Of a DNA stretch of 64,000 nt, positions 10,738 to 22,043 are shown piece by piece. Within the stretch, counting starts at the first letter, position 1. Each line of letters opens with the position of its first letter. The notes below the pieces were generated by a model that was not told where the DNA came from, ran no database searches, and saw nothing but the letters and a program-made list of their open reading frames with translations. Source of the DNA: Craterostigma plantagineum (lineage: Eukaryota; Streptophyta; Magnoliopsida; Lamiales; Linderniaceae); the NCBI GenBank assembly GCA_027422505.1, contig JAPQWV010000017.1:20523501-20587500 (forward strand), in the 5' to 3' direction. The position numbers were made by a program, and so were the translations under genes.

Positions 10738-13069
10738 TCATCCCAAAAAGAAAGAGAAAAGAAAACGCTCAAGCGGCCGAACTGGCCTGACCTCCACCTC
10801 CAGCAACATGGGTCTCTCCACCTCGACCTCTTCCATCTGATCCTCATCCTCAGCACGCTCCTCACGAACTTCTTCACCAACAGGCTCCTCAGGCACCTCA
10901 GTCTCCTCGGCCTCCTCCTGGATCCATCCCCGAAGCACTCCGCACCTCCTCGAGCGCAGGTTCAACAACCCTCGCCAATCTTGGCGGCGGAATAGGCGTC
11001 CTCGAGGGACCGCTCTCATCGCGTGGCTCGGACAGGTAGCCCTCATTGGGGTCTCCTTCAGGGTTTGAAGGGCGTCAAGGAACTCAAAGGGGTGGTCGTT
11101 CTGGCTATACCCATGCGCTCGAAGACGGGAAACGCAACCATAGAAGCCCCACTTGAAGTAGGTCTTCATCTCCTTCAGGTGGTTGCGCCTGGGGATATAA
11201 TTCTTCTCCAGGTCCTTTTCCCAATCCTTCCACTCATTGACCCGAGCCACCTCCGATCTAGAGAGATGATGTTGAAGTTCGGCAGCATCCTCCTGAAGCT
11301 TCTTCTCCCGAGCCTTGGCCTCGACTGCCTCTTGCTCCAATTCCTCGACCCTCTTGCGAAAGTCCGCCTCGACTTGGGATAACGCCCTATTCCGCTCGGC
11401 AAGACGGGAGACGCGCTTCCTTGCCTCAGTCCCCAGAGAGAGTGACTACACAAAGAGAATCTTAGTAAGTTCAAAATGACTCGATGGAGCAGAAAGCATG
11501 AAGAAATACGTACCTGCCCGAGGGTGACGCCGAGAAGGCTCCTGAGGTCAGGGTAGGAAAGCTCACCGATATAATGCCTGTTCGCTTCATTAGGGAACTT
11601 CCGAAGGAACTCCCAGCCCTCATCCTTCGAAGGGTCATCAAAGAAGGCGGGCTGCTTAGCCCGACCCAACGCGACTTGGCCTCCCTGAGGCGAGGAAGCA
11701 GGTTGACTTGAAGAAGCTCGGTTTCTTTGTACCGAGGCCCCTCCTTCAGAAGAAGCAGCTCTCTTAGGTGCAGATTTCTTCACCCCCGAGGAAGTGGCAC
11801 GAGCTTTGCCTTACCCTTGGATCGGGTATTCGGGGCGGTCTGAGACGGATTAGGCTGGGGAACGTCCTCGTCTTCCTCATCCACAAGAGCAATTACTTCT
11901 GCTAGCGTCATGAGTCGTTCTGCAAGGAAGACAGAGGAAGAGGTTAGATTATCGAGAGAGAAAAGTTTATCTAAGACCCAAGGACATCTTATTTATACCT
12001 AGGGAGTCGGAGAGGAGAACGGCTTTGGAGCAGAAACTATAAGCATAAAGGAGCTCGTCCATTTGGAGTATCTTAGCATAGTAACGACGCCCATTCAGTT
12101 TAGACAAGAAGGCCTCTACCCGAGAAGCTGGCTCGGGGGGTAGGGGGTGAGAGATGAAGGCATTATCATTCCAGGAAAAGGGAAGAAGCTCCCTCTCGAC
12201 ACTATTTGCTGAAGGCTTGACGTAAAGAATTTACTCATCCAGCCTTTGTGGGAAGAGGGGTTACCTCGGATGAACCCGGGGGTGTGAGAAGGGGTAAAAA
12301 AGAACTTTTCCTCTTCCTTTCTGTTCAACTTCAGGAAAGCCAAAAGCATGGTGATCGAGGTTCATAACGGAAGTGAGAAAGAATGACGGCTAAAGAAAGA
12401 AGGAGACTAAAGGAGTTAGGAGCTAATTGAGAGGGGGAAATTCCGAAGTATCAACAAATATCGACAAGGAAGCGAGGCATGGGGAATCTAAGACCCATCT
12501 CGACCTGCTCAAAAAAATACGTGCCAAAGCCCTCGGGAGGGGTGCTGGACAGGTCAGTGAGGGAAGGGATTCTAACTTCGAAATCATCGGGCATGCCCGA
12601 GAGGGACTTTAGTCTTGGAAGGTCAGAAGACTTAAAAGTGGATACTTTAATTTGATGCCATCGGATACCACGGCGACCAGCCCGAAAGGACTCGACCTCC
12701 CCGATCCAGGCAGTTAAGGCCCGGCGAAAGGCCCCTGGACCGGGAAAATCGTCCTCACGGGGAGGAGCCGGCTCCCTAGCGACAAATGGCTGAGGAACGG
12801 TAGGAACAGAATAGGTGGCCTCGGAATCTATGGAAGGAGCCCTCAATGAACCCTCACCTGGCCTACAGAATCAGCCCTCGAGGATACCTCTCGAGGGGCC
12901 CCAACACTCCCCACCGGGCTACCCCCATGCCAACTAGGGGACTCCCTGCACCCTCAAAAGAATAGCTACCACTATCGGAAGAACTACTATCACTACTACC
13001 CGAACCCCCTGAGCCCTCAGTAGAATTACCCGGAGCAATATGAGAACTCTCACCGGAATTAGAAGACAT
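10738..13069 (-). pseudogene. antisense ORF unit B of the Tat element (Transposase_28-like), broken
   Basis: Second, divergent copy of the same kind of ORF as unit A. It begins MSSNSGESSHIAPG with a Ser-rich leader. Then come the word RWHQIKVSTFKSSDL, the core FEQVEMGLRFPMPRFLVDI (12451-12846) and a GWMSKFFTS block (12116-12349). A linker at 11783 runs to LLGVTLGQ, where an intron-like gap (11513-11446, GTACGT to TGTAG, 68 bp) sits at the same place as in unit A. Past it a long coiled coil (LAERNRALSQVEADFRKRV onward) leads to YFKWGFYGCVSRLRAHGY, the counterpart of YFNFGFQGCLS in A, and an acidic tail ends at 10738. Frames change at 12863 and 12349-11783. Function unknown. Confidence 0.75.
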
Positions 13070-13220
13070 AGCTAGGCAAGAAAAGAAGCTAAGAGAAGAA
13101 ATACTTACAGAAACCTAAAAAGCTCGAAAGAAATGGCAGAAAGGCTCAGGAACTCGGGAACTTTGCGTAGAGAGAGAATATTGAGAAGGCGGAAGAAAAG
13201 GAAATGAAGGAAAGACGTGG

Positions 13221-13232
13221 GATATATATAGG
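13221..13232 (-). promoter_or_regulatory. TATA-like box upstream of antisense ORF B
   Basis: Minus strand reads CCTATATATATCC about 155 bases before the first ATG of unit B. Together with the box ahead of unit A, it points to each antisense unit having its own promoter. Confidence 0.45.
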
Positions 13233-13558
13233 CCCCATGCGTCTGATCCGAGCCCTTGGATCGTGATCTTATCAACGGGCCATGTCGATCCGCGCCAACA
13301 AACCACGATCCGCGCCAATCCTCAGAACGCGCGCCAAAGTTCCCGCCCAGGCGTCCCATCAGAGCCATCCATTGAAACAACGACACGTGGCAGGGAAGAT
13401 GAAGCGGTTTAAAGAAACCCTAGAAGCATTAAGGGATTCGCCCCAAGGGCGATTGGGCCTGACCAATACCACGGCGATCTCCAAGAACAATGACGGTTCG
13501 GGTATTTCACCACCACTACATAAAACGTCCAAAATTCACCAAACTCTTTTGGACTAAT

Positions 13559-13570
13559 CGAAGGGGGGGA
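13559..13570 (+). other. polypurine tract of the Tat element
   Basis: cgaaggggggga lies four bases before the 3' LTR. This is the expected site of plus-strand DNA priming. Confidence 0.85.
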
Positions 13571-13574
13571 CTAT

Positions 13575-14341
13575 TGTTACCCTCGGGTATTACATACTCT
13601 GTGATAAAATACCCGACCCGTCTCAACTAGCATAACCACCTTACTCAAAGAATGACTCCTATCCTTCGGCGCCTCGGGTTGGCCCGAATCTTCCCCGGGA
13701 AGAAGGACCCAGGCCAGCAATGGAGAGCCCACATCAGAAGCACCCCGAGGACATCAAAATATCCCTCGGCCCTGAGGACAACTACACGAGACCCTCTAGC
13801 AAAGGGATTAGTAAACCCTCGGGTCATTGTCCCGAGCCCTAGGGGCAAATTAGTAGACCCTCGAGTAATTGTACCGAGGCCCGGGGGCAATCAAAGACTT
13901 TGGCCTCCCACACAAGAAACTGCCACGATCTTCACTCTATGAATAGGCGACGAGCAATTGCCCATAATAGAAGCCATTATAGACGTGCCATCGTGGGTAG
14001 GCAGTGGCCGAGTCCAAGAAAAACGGTAAAGGGGTGAGCCCAAAAACCGCCCCAACTCAGATCTCCTATAAAGACTGCAAGTCCCGCCCAGAACAGGTAT
14101 CGATTTCTTACGTATCCTACCGTTACTCTGCTAAATTAATCACTCACGTACACACTTGAACACACCATTTTTATGCTACTTCACGCCTGGAACATGGAAA
14201 TCACCCTCCTGAACTAGGCAAGAGGGTAAACGACCCCACACCCTTCCCTGTTTTCAAGTCTTCAGGCAGCATTCGCGGCGGAATTAAGGCGGGCGGAAGT
14301 CCGTTAACCGTCGAACGAGGTAGATCCATTTTTTGGCGGCA
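13575..14341 (+). repeat. 3' LTR of the Tat element
   Basis: Starts TGTTACCCTCGGGTATTAC and ends GGCGGCA. It is the direct repeat of 1346-2108. It retains a TATA box, CTATAAAG at 14066-14073, followed by the same downstream sequence as the 5' copy. Confidence 0.93.
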
Positions 14342-14529
14342 TCAGCTTTATCAAGAGCCACACTGCAACCACGCAGCAGCAGAAGAAGAAGCTTCCAAAG
14401 ACTCCAAAGACAAATATTACCACAGTTGGACCATCGTCAAAGGAAGAAGAAAGAGAAGAAGCCATTTTTTCTTTCCTTTCTAAGTTTTGTCTTAGAGTGT
14501 TTGACTGCCTTTATCTTCTTTCGTGGCTG

Positions 14530-14579
<50 letters not shown>

Positions 14580-14661
14580 TTGCTGTGGTTGGTGAGTGAA
14601 TGGCTGTTCTTGCAAGAAACCAAAGGCTTTGAAGGAAATGGAGACTTAGCTCTCTTGTTAA
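14342..14661. other. short intergenic stretch with AT microsatellite
   Basis: Contains purine-rich sequence resembling a coding or UTR fragment (14345-14460), possibly part of a host gene interrupted by the Tat element, but nothing I can identify. An (AT)n microsatellite runs from about 14531 to 14573. Confidence 0.4.
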
Positions 14662-15412
14662 ATTAAGATTAATGTAATGATGAATGGAGTGTTGTGGAAG
14701 GGATCGCTAGATGGATATATGACGGCGCGTTTGGTTAGAGACGCGATGCGGCACAAGAGACCTACAGTTTGCTGGGCTAGCCTGATTGGGGGGCCGTTGA
14801 AGGTCCCTAGGCATGGGTTCATCTTATACCTGGGATTGCAGGACTCGACTAGGGACAAGCCGTGGATAGCTCAGCGGGCGGGAAGTCCGGTTTGAGGCCT
14901 CTGTGATGAGTTGCACTATGAGATATCCCATCATCTCTTTTTCGATTGTCCGTTTTCACGGCAATGTCTTCGGATCTTGCGGCGACGGATTCGTGGATTT
15001 GGCCCTATCGGGACTGGAGTACAGGTAGTCGATGGGCGGCGGCCGGTTGGCGAGGGAAGCATCTTCTCCATGCAGCTTATCGACATGTTCTTGCCTCTCT
15101 GGTTTACCACATCTGGTAGGCAAGGAATAGGCGTTGGAAGGATGGGATCATCACGCCGCCTCACAGGCTCGTGGGGTGTGTGCTTGCCTTGGTTATCATG
15201 CGTATTAGTGGTACGTCCACGAACTACGACCTGCATAACGCGGCCATTCGCAGAATATGGCGTGTGGCTTGGTAAGCGTTAGTTTTGAGTCATATAGTGA
15301 GAACTTGTGATTGTGTTAGTAGCTTGTTACTGGTTGGTTGCGGAGTTCATCTCCTGCTCATTTTGTAAAACTTTTCCACTTTATATATAAGGGACTTTAA
15401 ACCAAAAAAAAA
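14662..15412 (+). mobile_element. 5'-truncated LINE (L1-type) 3' end with zf-RVT domain
   Basis: Only the 3' end of a non-LTR retrotransposon is present. The open frame at 14677-14895 gives CWASLIGGPLKVPRHGF and LYLGLQDSTRDKPW, typical of the zinc-binding region after plant LINE reverse transcriptases (zf-RVT). The next frame continues ELHYEISHHLFFDCPFSR, matching the Cys/His part of that domain (xxHLFFxCPFS). After a frame change, RNRRRWKDGIITPPHRLV (about 15127-15180) and a C-terminal RRIWRVAW near 15275 follow. A 3' UTR then ends in an A-run at 15403-15412. Missing RT and endonuclease plus the terminal A-run mark a dead-on-arrival copy. Confidence 0.8.
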
Positions 15413-15545
15413 ACATGAAGTTCTATTATCGGGCCGGGCTCGATCACTAAATGGGCCGAGTAAACATAAAGTTATAACCCTATTTCACACAATTAGGGCT
15501 CAAGCTCAATTCAACCTTTACGTCGACTCTCCCATATATATATAT

Positions 15546-15591
<46 letters not shown>

Positions 15592-16401
15592 GTTGTTTTC
15601 TTCCCCAGAGAGATTCGCAGCTTCGGCAATTAGGGCTTCGTTCGATTTTGATTCAATTGTTTTTATTTTTTTAGGAGGGCTTTGATGAGATCTTAGAGAA
15701 TGTCATGCACCACTCCGACGATCGATAGATCGAGTGATGATTATTTCTCATACCCATACGAACTCTGAGCCTATTTCTTTCGATTCGATTATCATCCTTG
15801 CCTTTTTTTTAAAAAAAAAAATTATACTTTGTATGTCGATAATTTGGTGGAGAACCATGTGATGGGAGCTTTTCTTCATTGAAAGCTTCAAACCATGATG
15901 CGGACCGTACCATAGCTTTGAGCTTCTCGGGATAAATTTTGGTTTCTGATGGTTCTCTTTCTTTTCTTTTTTTGGGGGCTTTTACAATTGAGGCCCTCGT
16001 AAGTTTCAATTAGGTTTCACGTATGTGTCGTAAAATTCTTGTTTTAAGAATTCGATTTATGCAAAACCACTTCATTGTTCTGCAGTACCACTTCATTGTT
16101 CTGCAGTACACTTCATTGTTCTACAATATTACTTTAATATTTTTCTGTACCACTTCATTGTTCTGAAATAACACAAAACGATCATCTGATATCAGTTCAT
16201 ACACACTTTATAACACTTGCGTAAATTTAGGTCCTTATCTCTAAATTTTATAAAAATTGGGTCATTTAAACAACAGTTTTTTCTGATAGAGTTTGAAACT
16301 TATTTTAAAACCTTTTTTGGTGCCGAAACTTAATTTGCACTTTTTTCTCTTTATATTTTGTTTTTTTAAAAAAAAATATTGTGGCTTTTTTGTATTGCTA
16401 T
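15413..16401. other. intergenic with AT microsatellite and short tandem repeat
   Basis: An (AT)n tract lies at about 15534-15588. A 21-bp unit containing cacttcattgttctgcag occurs in tandem at about 16068-16160, two clean copies plus two decayed ones. 15590-15780 looks like a plant 5' UTR (attagggcttcg, T-rich intron-like), but no coding exon is recognised on either strand. Confidence 0.4.
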
Positions 16402-17120
16402 TGATCGAGCGGATCGAGTAAAAAATATTGTCGTGGTTGGATACTTTGGCGATGGACTAGATTCCTAATGCCTTCCTCATTTTCACACAATCTCACTTTA
16501 AATAATTTGAAAACGCAATACACAAGCAAGTTCTGAAGAGAAATAAATTAAGCACGATTCACACAACCAAAGAAATGAGGAAAAAGCTCGTAGGCTAAAA
16601 AATCTCACAAAAATAGGGTTATGTGTACGAATCTCTCAAGTATCGCCAAGTTCATCATGTAAGAAAGACGTAGACTACGCATATGTATCCTAATTACTCA
16701 CACAATTTCTAACATGAATCGTCCTTTGATCGATAAGAAACACGATTTTCGAAAAAATATCATGCCAATTTTTGAAAAAAATGAGACATGCACAGAGTTA
16801 ACATGTTCACATAAATTTTGCAGAAATTCCCCTCCCCATACTTAATATTTACTCTGTCCTCAACGTAACAAATATGTAACATAAGGAAGAGGAAAAAGAT
16901 AGATAAGCGAACTTCCCTGAATAGTCCGATGTGCATGCTTTGTATGGCTCCTCCCCACACTTGAGATATTGAATTCCCTGCGATCATTAAAATAAAATCA
17001 TAAAAACTATAAATGCGCATAGAAATAAAAGAAAAACATAGGATAGGCTTGGGGTGCCTCCCAAGTAGCGGTTTCTTTAACGTCTTTTAGCTAGACATTG
17101 TTCAGTGGTTACAAGGTGGT

Positions 17121-18663
17121 TCAAACAATATAACGATTGAAGATACAACCACCGAGTTGCTTAAGCTCCAAACATGACGGTCCCTCGAAGGAGCGCCTCT
17201 CTTTATCATCCTCCTTACTTCCCTTAATAATTTTCATGTTTTTCACAGTGACCTGCGATGTAACTTGCAAAGGGAATAGAGTAGTTTGATCAATGACATC
17301 TATAAAGTAACACTCATAATCATGCTTGCAAGTATTATCCGGAGTGCTAAATGTTACTTTCTCTCCATCCATCCTAGACTTCAAACTACCATTCGTAACA
17401 TCTACCATGTTTGCTGCTAAAAATGATCCCTCAAAGATCAAGGGTAAATGCTCAACCTCTTCCAAATAAATAATAATGAAACCTGCGGGAAATCTATCAC
17501 TTGTTGCTAGCACATCCCTTCGAGGACAAAAAGTAGAAACAACATTGAGCTTGCCTTTGTTCTCGAGTAAGTCCTTGTGGTATTTCACATCTTGGTGTAC
17601 CTGTGCAAGACCTTTGACAAGCGGTAAGTTAATAGGTATTTGCTTGAGACGAGAAAGAAATTTATCATACTCATCGAAAACCATATCCTTGTGTTAGCAT
17701 AGTGGGGTATGGAATCTCCGGTTGATTCGGCTTGACAGGGGGCTTAGTCGTGACCTCTTTTTCTTTGTCAACTTGTTCTTCCTTGACATGAACTTCTTCC
17801 GTCACGGGATTCGTCACCACTTTCTTCACTTGCTCTTCTACTTTCTCCTCATGGATCTCGACATCGTTCTTCTCCACAGCTTCCTTATTGGCGCTCTTCT
17901 CGACAAAATATCTTCCAAATGGGTCTTTTGGTATTCCCCGTGTTAGGGCTGCCGGAAATGGAATATTTGGTTGATAAACGTTGACCGTCGATCTTGGGAC
18001 AACCTCCTCCCTGCTCCTTGATGTAACGTCATGGCAATACTCCTTTGATTTTGTCTCCGTATTGATAGGTAATGCACTTAGCTTGCGTTGTTGGATAGTT
18101 TCAGCTATTTCTCGGCTTGCTTCTCTAATGCTCTCAAGGAAGATTCGGCATTTTGTAGCCGAACTTCTTGACTATCCAAGCGAGAATCAAGCTTCTCCAT
18201 CAACTTGGCGAACATGTCGTCAAGCTTATCCATCCAACAATCGGGAGCATTCTTATAATTTCCGCCTTGGAACCCATGTGCTCTTTGATTCTGGAGCTTG
18301 TTGATGATTTTCGGAGGCCATGTTCGGATGAACTTGCGGTCCAGAATTTATCGGACCTTGGTAGACTCCTAAATAGTCCACCTGCTCCACCGAAATAATG
18401 GATGACATTGAGTTGCGTCATGACTTCCACCGCAAGTAGTGCATAGAGGGATATATGTAGGGTACGGATGAGGAGGTACGAAAGCTGTGGGGATCATCGG
18501 GGCATGCTGCAACTGTGCTGTGACGGCTGACTTCGTTGTAAGATGCAGTAAGGCTGCATTCATTGAGGTCTACATCTGAAGGCCGTTTGCTGTAATTTGT
18601 TGTTGTAGGACGTCGAACTTAGTATTGAGCGCGGTTACGTCGGTGACGTCATACATTTCTGGC
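17121..18663 (-). pseudogene. Athila-like gag/protease remnant
   Basis: In minus-strand order: a zinc-knuckle-like CTTCGGSHDATQC (C-x2-C-x3-H-x4-C, about 18410-18450), a charged Lys/Glu-rich linker (17877-17671, VEEQVKKVV), then FDEYDKFLSRLKQIPINLPL and KYHKDLLENKGKL (17684-17560). These match the gag C-terminus ahead of the protease in Athila-type elements. The last block, FEGSFLAANMVDVTNGSL to HDYECYFIDVID, resembles the protease-like fold, without an obvious D-S/T-G. The frame breaks at about 18369, 18200 and 17690. Ends at 17121. Confidence 0.7.
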
Positions 18664-18901
18664 GATTGCTTTTGCCTCCGAGTTACCTAGAATAAGAGAG
18701 AAAAAAATACTCGTAAATAATACTAATAATAATAATAAGTGACACAGAATAATAATACAATATTAATAACAATAAATTGTAAAAATAATAAGAACAAAAA
18801 TAAATAAAAATACTCGTAAATAATATAATAATAATAATACTAAAAAATAATAATAATAGCTAGAATAATAAACTAAAGTTTCCAAATATCAATATTTCCC
18901 C

Positions 18902-18919
18902 AGCAACGGCGCCAAAAAC
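18902..18919 (-). other. primer-binding site of the Athila-like element
   Basis: Minus strand TGGCGCCGTTGCTG, two to three bases inside the LTR edge at 18921. It resembles the tRNA-Asp-type primer site used by many plant Ty3/gypsy elements. Confidence 0.75.
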
Positions 18920-18920
18920 T

Positions 18921-20540
18921 TGATCGAGCGGATCGAGTAATAACAATAAAAGGAATATCGACCAACTATCCTACGCTCAACAGGCAAGTGTACCTATCGA
19001 AAATAGTATAGAAATGGCAAGTATTCGAGTATCGAACCCAAAGGAACTATATACTTTAGAAAACCGTCGTTTAAATATCCTAGTGAATATTTTTGGTTTG
19101 ATACAAATGTAAATAACGATAAGCTAAATAAGCGATAAACACAAAAATAAACATCTGATAAAAGAACGATAACGGAGTTGGGACGATTTATTAAAGCGAA
19201 CATATTCGAGACTTCGAATCCCCCTAGTTCAATCGAACGACAACCAAGCTATATATTTTAGCTAATTATTAGACCGTGAGGATCCTACGGTATGTATACG
19301 GGTTTCTACGATTGGGCGAAACTGCGCTTACTCGCTTCGACTCGTAACAACTAATCTACGACTTAAAAAGTTGGTCAAGCTTCTCTAACTTACTTAATCG
19401 AAGACCGCAATAAATAACGATGAATCCCGCTATTAGATTTGACTCTAATCCGGCGGGGTAGTTCATCCTATCTTTAGCGATGAATTTATTCCGCTCGTTT
19501 ACGAGTGGTCTAATCGTTAGCCCCTCTCTCGAGCGCAGCTTACGATTTCCCAATACGCTTTAATCACATAGACATGATTGAGCTAACTAGACGACTTCAA
19601 TAACATAGAAATAATCAAAATCATATGCTTCATAAACGAGTCATAACAATAGCAAAACATCAAATACCCATAAACATACGATCGATCACGCTAGGGTTCA
19701 TCTCGTCTCAAATACAAAATATTTAGCTACTCATAGGATGAATTAACACAACGGATAATAAAAATAACAAATACGAAAACATATTTGCTTCCCTGAAATT
19801 CGGCTCCATATACTTCATTGAGGACTTTTGTCGAACGCGTGGTGTGGTTCAGCTCCTTATTGAGTTGCTGCTCGTGAATGGTTCTCCCGACGGCTGCGTG
19901 CTACAAGGCAGCTGCCTGCTTCGGATTTCTTTCCTCGTCTACTACCAAGAAGTCTTCGTGTGGGTGATGGCGTGATGAGGGGAGGTGGTTGCTTGAGAGC
20001 TTAATTATGCGTGGGTAGAGGCTAAAAGAGGTGATTTGTTCAGTTATGTATGATTTATGTAGCGTGGTGGCTGTGAGACGTGAGCTACCTGATATGATTG
20101 TGCGTGACCTTAGCTCACCAAAGCTGCCCTCGCTCTCTTTTCTCGGTCGTTTTCCCCCTTGTGCTCGTTTCCGTCGCATTATTTATAGATGAAGGGGAGA
20201 CAAAATTTTTGTTTGGCTGCTCCAAGAACGGCGTGGGATTGCATTTCTCGTGAGTTTCTATTTTCTTCACCTTGTATGTGCGTGTCTGCTTGTGGGTCAG
20301 TTTGGGCTTGGACTTTTTTTGTGGGCTGCAACTTATGGGCTGAATTTTACTCTCGGCCTAATTGTTTTTTTGGCCGATATTTGGTTCGACGGTTCCTAAT
20401 TCAACCCCGATATTCCTGGTTGTAGTTCTTTTCCCAAATATCTTTCAAAAATTAAATATAAACATATACGTATGATATTCGAGGAAAATTCAAATAAATA
20501 ACAACCGATATTACGCTTTTACGGTGTATAAAACACGTCA
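18921..20540 (-). repeat. 5' LTR of the Athila-like element
   Basis: About 1.6 kb. Plus-strand edges are TGATCGAGC (18921) and ACACGTCA (20540), giving TG...CA. On the minus strand a TATA box (TCTATAAATAATG, about 20189-20177) is followed by a leader-like stretch, as expected of U3-R-U5. The outer edge is inferred from the terminal CA, with no second full LTR to align against. Confidence 0.65.
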
Positions 20541-20576
20541 TAAATTTCATTTATCAGCTATTTTCTCCATTAGTGT

Positions 20577-20577
<1 letters not shown>

Positions 20578-20620
<43 letters not shown>
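20578..20620. repeat. AT microsatellite
   Basis: Uninterrupted (AT)n tract directly next to the following foldback element. The element probably inserted into it. Confidence 0.95.
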
Positions 20621-20622
<2 letters not shown>

Positions 20623-22032
20623 AATCTACAACTAACTCTCCCTTCTCCAAATTATCTATCAACTAACTCCCTCCTTCCTTTTATATGTCATTTAACTCTC
20701 CATTTCAAAATTTTATATCACATAGCTACCTAATACTTGGACAATTTTAGCCTTATAAGACTACAATAATACAAAAAAACCTGTCAACACCCACAGACAA
20801 TTATAGTATCAATATACGTATGTTTGTAGTACTAATGTATAGATGTTCGTGGTACCATTCCATGAGCCCATGGACGATTTTGCCCCTCTACTAATTCCCA
20901 CACCCTTCTCTCTCCTTACCCAAACTTGCAGTACCAATATATGTATATTTGTAGTACGAATTTATGAATGTTCGTCAACCATCCGTGAGCTAGTATAGTA
21001 CCATACGTATGTTACTTGTAGTATCTTTTCCGTACCATGTGCTTAATTATCGCAACTCCTACCCTAAATTGTAGTACCAATATACATATATTTGTAGAAC
21101 CAATATAAAGATGTTCGTGGTATCGTATCGTAAGCTAGTTTGGTACCATGAGTAGGTTACTTGTAGTAACAATATCTATGGTAAGAGTCACGGACCAAAA
21201 ATAATTCTGTTGGCGTCGAAAAATTCCTTATCCAAACTTGAAGTACCAATACGTATGGTTGTAGTACCGATATATAGATGTCCGTAGTACCATACAGTGA
21301 GCTAGTGTAGTACCATACGTAGGTTACTTGTGGGTAACTTTTCCGTACATGTGTTTACCACAAGTAACCTACGTATGGTACTACACTAGCTCACGGTATG
21401 GTACCACGAACATCTATACACCGGTACTACAAACATACGGATATTGGTACTTCAAGTTTGGGTAAGGAATTTTTCGACACAATCTGAATTATTTTTGGTA
21501 CGTGACTGTTACCATAGATATTGGTAGTACAAGCAACCTACTCATGATACCACACTAGCATACGATACGGTACCACAAACATCTATATGATACTACAATT
21601 TAGGGTAGGAGTTGCGATAGTTAAGTACATGGTACGGAAAAGATACTATCAGTAACCTACGTATGGTACTACATTAGCTCATGGAATTGTACGACGAACA
21701 TCCATACATTTATACTGCAAACATACGTATATTAGTACTGCAAGGTTGGTTAAGGAAAGAGAAGGGTGTGGAAATTAGTAGAGGGGCAAATCATCCATGG
21801 GCTCACGGAATAGTACCACGAACATCTATCATTGAACTACAAACATACGTATATTGGTACTACACGTTTGGGTAAGGAAAGAGAAGGGTGTGGAAATTAA
21901 TAGAAGGGCGAAATCGTCCATGGTGAGTTATGTGTAAGATTGTTTTGATTTAGGGAGTTTGCTAATAAATTATATGGAATGGGGAGTTAGTTGATAGAAA
22001 ATAGGGGAATGGGTATTTAGTTGAAGTTACCG
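20621..22032. mobile_element. 1.4-kb foldback (long inverted repeat) element
   Basis: The two halves are inverted copies meeting near 21350, with almost no loop (gtacatgtgtttac). The outer ends match as caactaactctcccttctcc against the reverse complement of ggggaatgggtatttagttg. Each arm also contains several sub-repeats built from gtaccaatatacgtatgt, gatgttcgtggtacca and gtaggttacttgtagta. No coding capacity. Flanked by AT-repeats on both sides. A transcript across it would form a very long hairpin. Confidence 0.88.
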
Positions 22033-22043
22033 ATATATATATA

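Larger units (their letters stand above)
1346..14341 (+). mobile_element. Ty3/gypsy LTR retrotransposon, Tat lineage, decayed, with two antisense ORFs
   Basis: About 13 kb bounded by direct repeats of 763 and 767 bp that begin TGTTAC and end near GGCAGCA/GGCGGCA. Order on the plus strand is gag, protease, reverse transcriptase, RNase H, a second archaeal-type RNase H, integrase, then a non-coding part with tandem repeats, two minus-strand ORF units, a polypurine tract and the 3' LTR. Dual RNase H, a PBS-like tagcgccgtctgtggg, 3' tandem repeats and antisense ORFs are known traits of the plant Tat group. Each plus-strand gene is split by frameshifts or stops, so the element cannot encode its own proteins now. 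The LTRs remain closely similar, which argues for a moderately recent insertion or for base-call errors among the indels. Confidence 0.92.
16402..20540 (-). mobile_element. gag-only, Athila-like non-autonomous LTR element (TR-GAG type)
   Basis: Read on the minus strand: LTR (20540-18921), primer site TGGCGCCGTTGCTGGGGA directly inside it, a broken gag/protease-like region, then the family's usual post-coding sequence with GACGTTAAAGAAACCGCTAC and a GGGAGGCACCCCAAG word (17041-17090). No reverse transcriptase or integrase is seen, so the internal region looks like a pol-less derivative. At the far end, 16402-16421 repeats the LTR terminus (tgatcgagcggatcgagta), but the rest of the second LTR is absent or too diverged to see. 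Confidence 0.75.

Noticed and set aside
15809..16009. Minus-strand 66-codon ORF rich in Lys/Glu
   Set aside because: Starts in a poly-A/T tract, no recognisable domain and no supporting exon structure.
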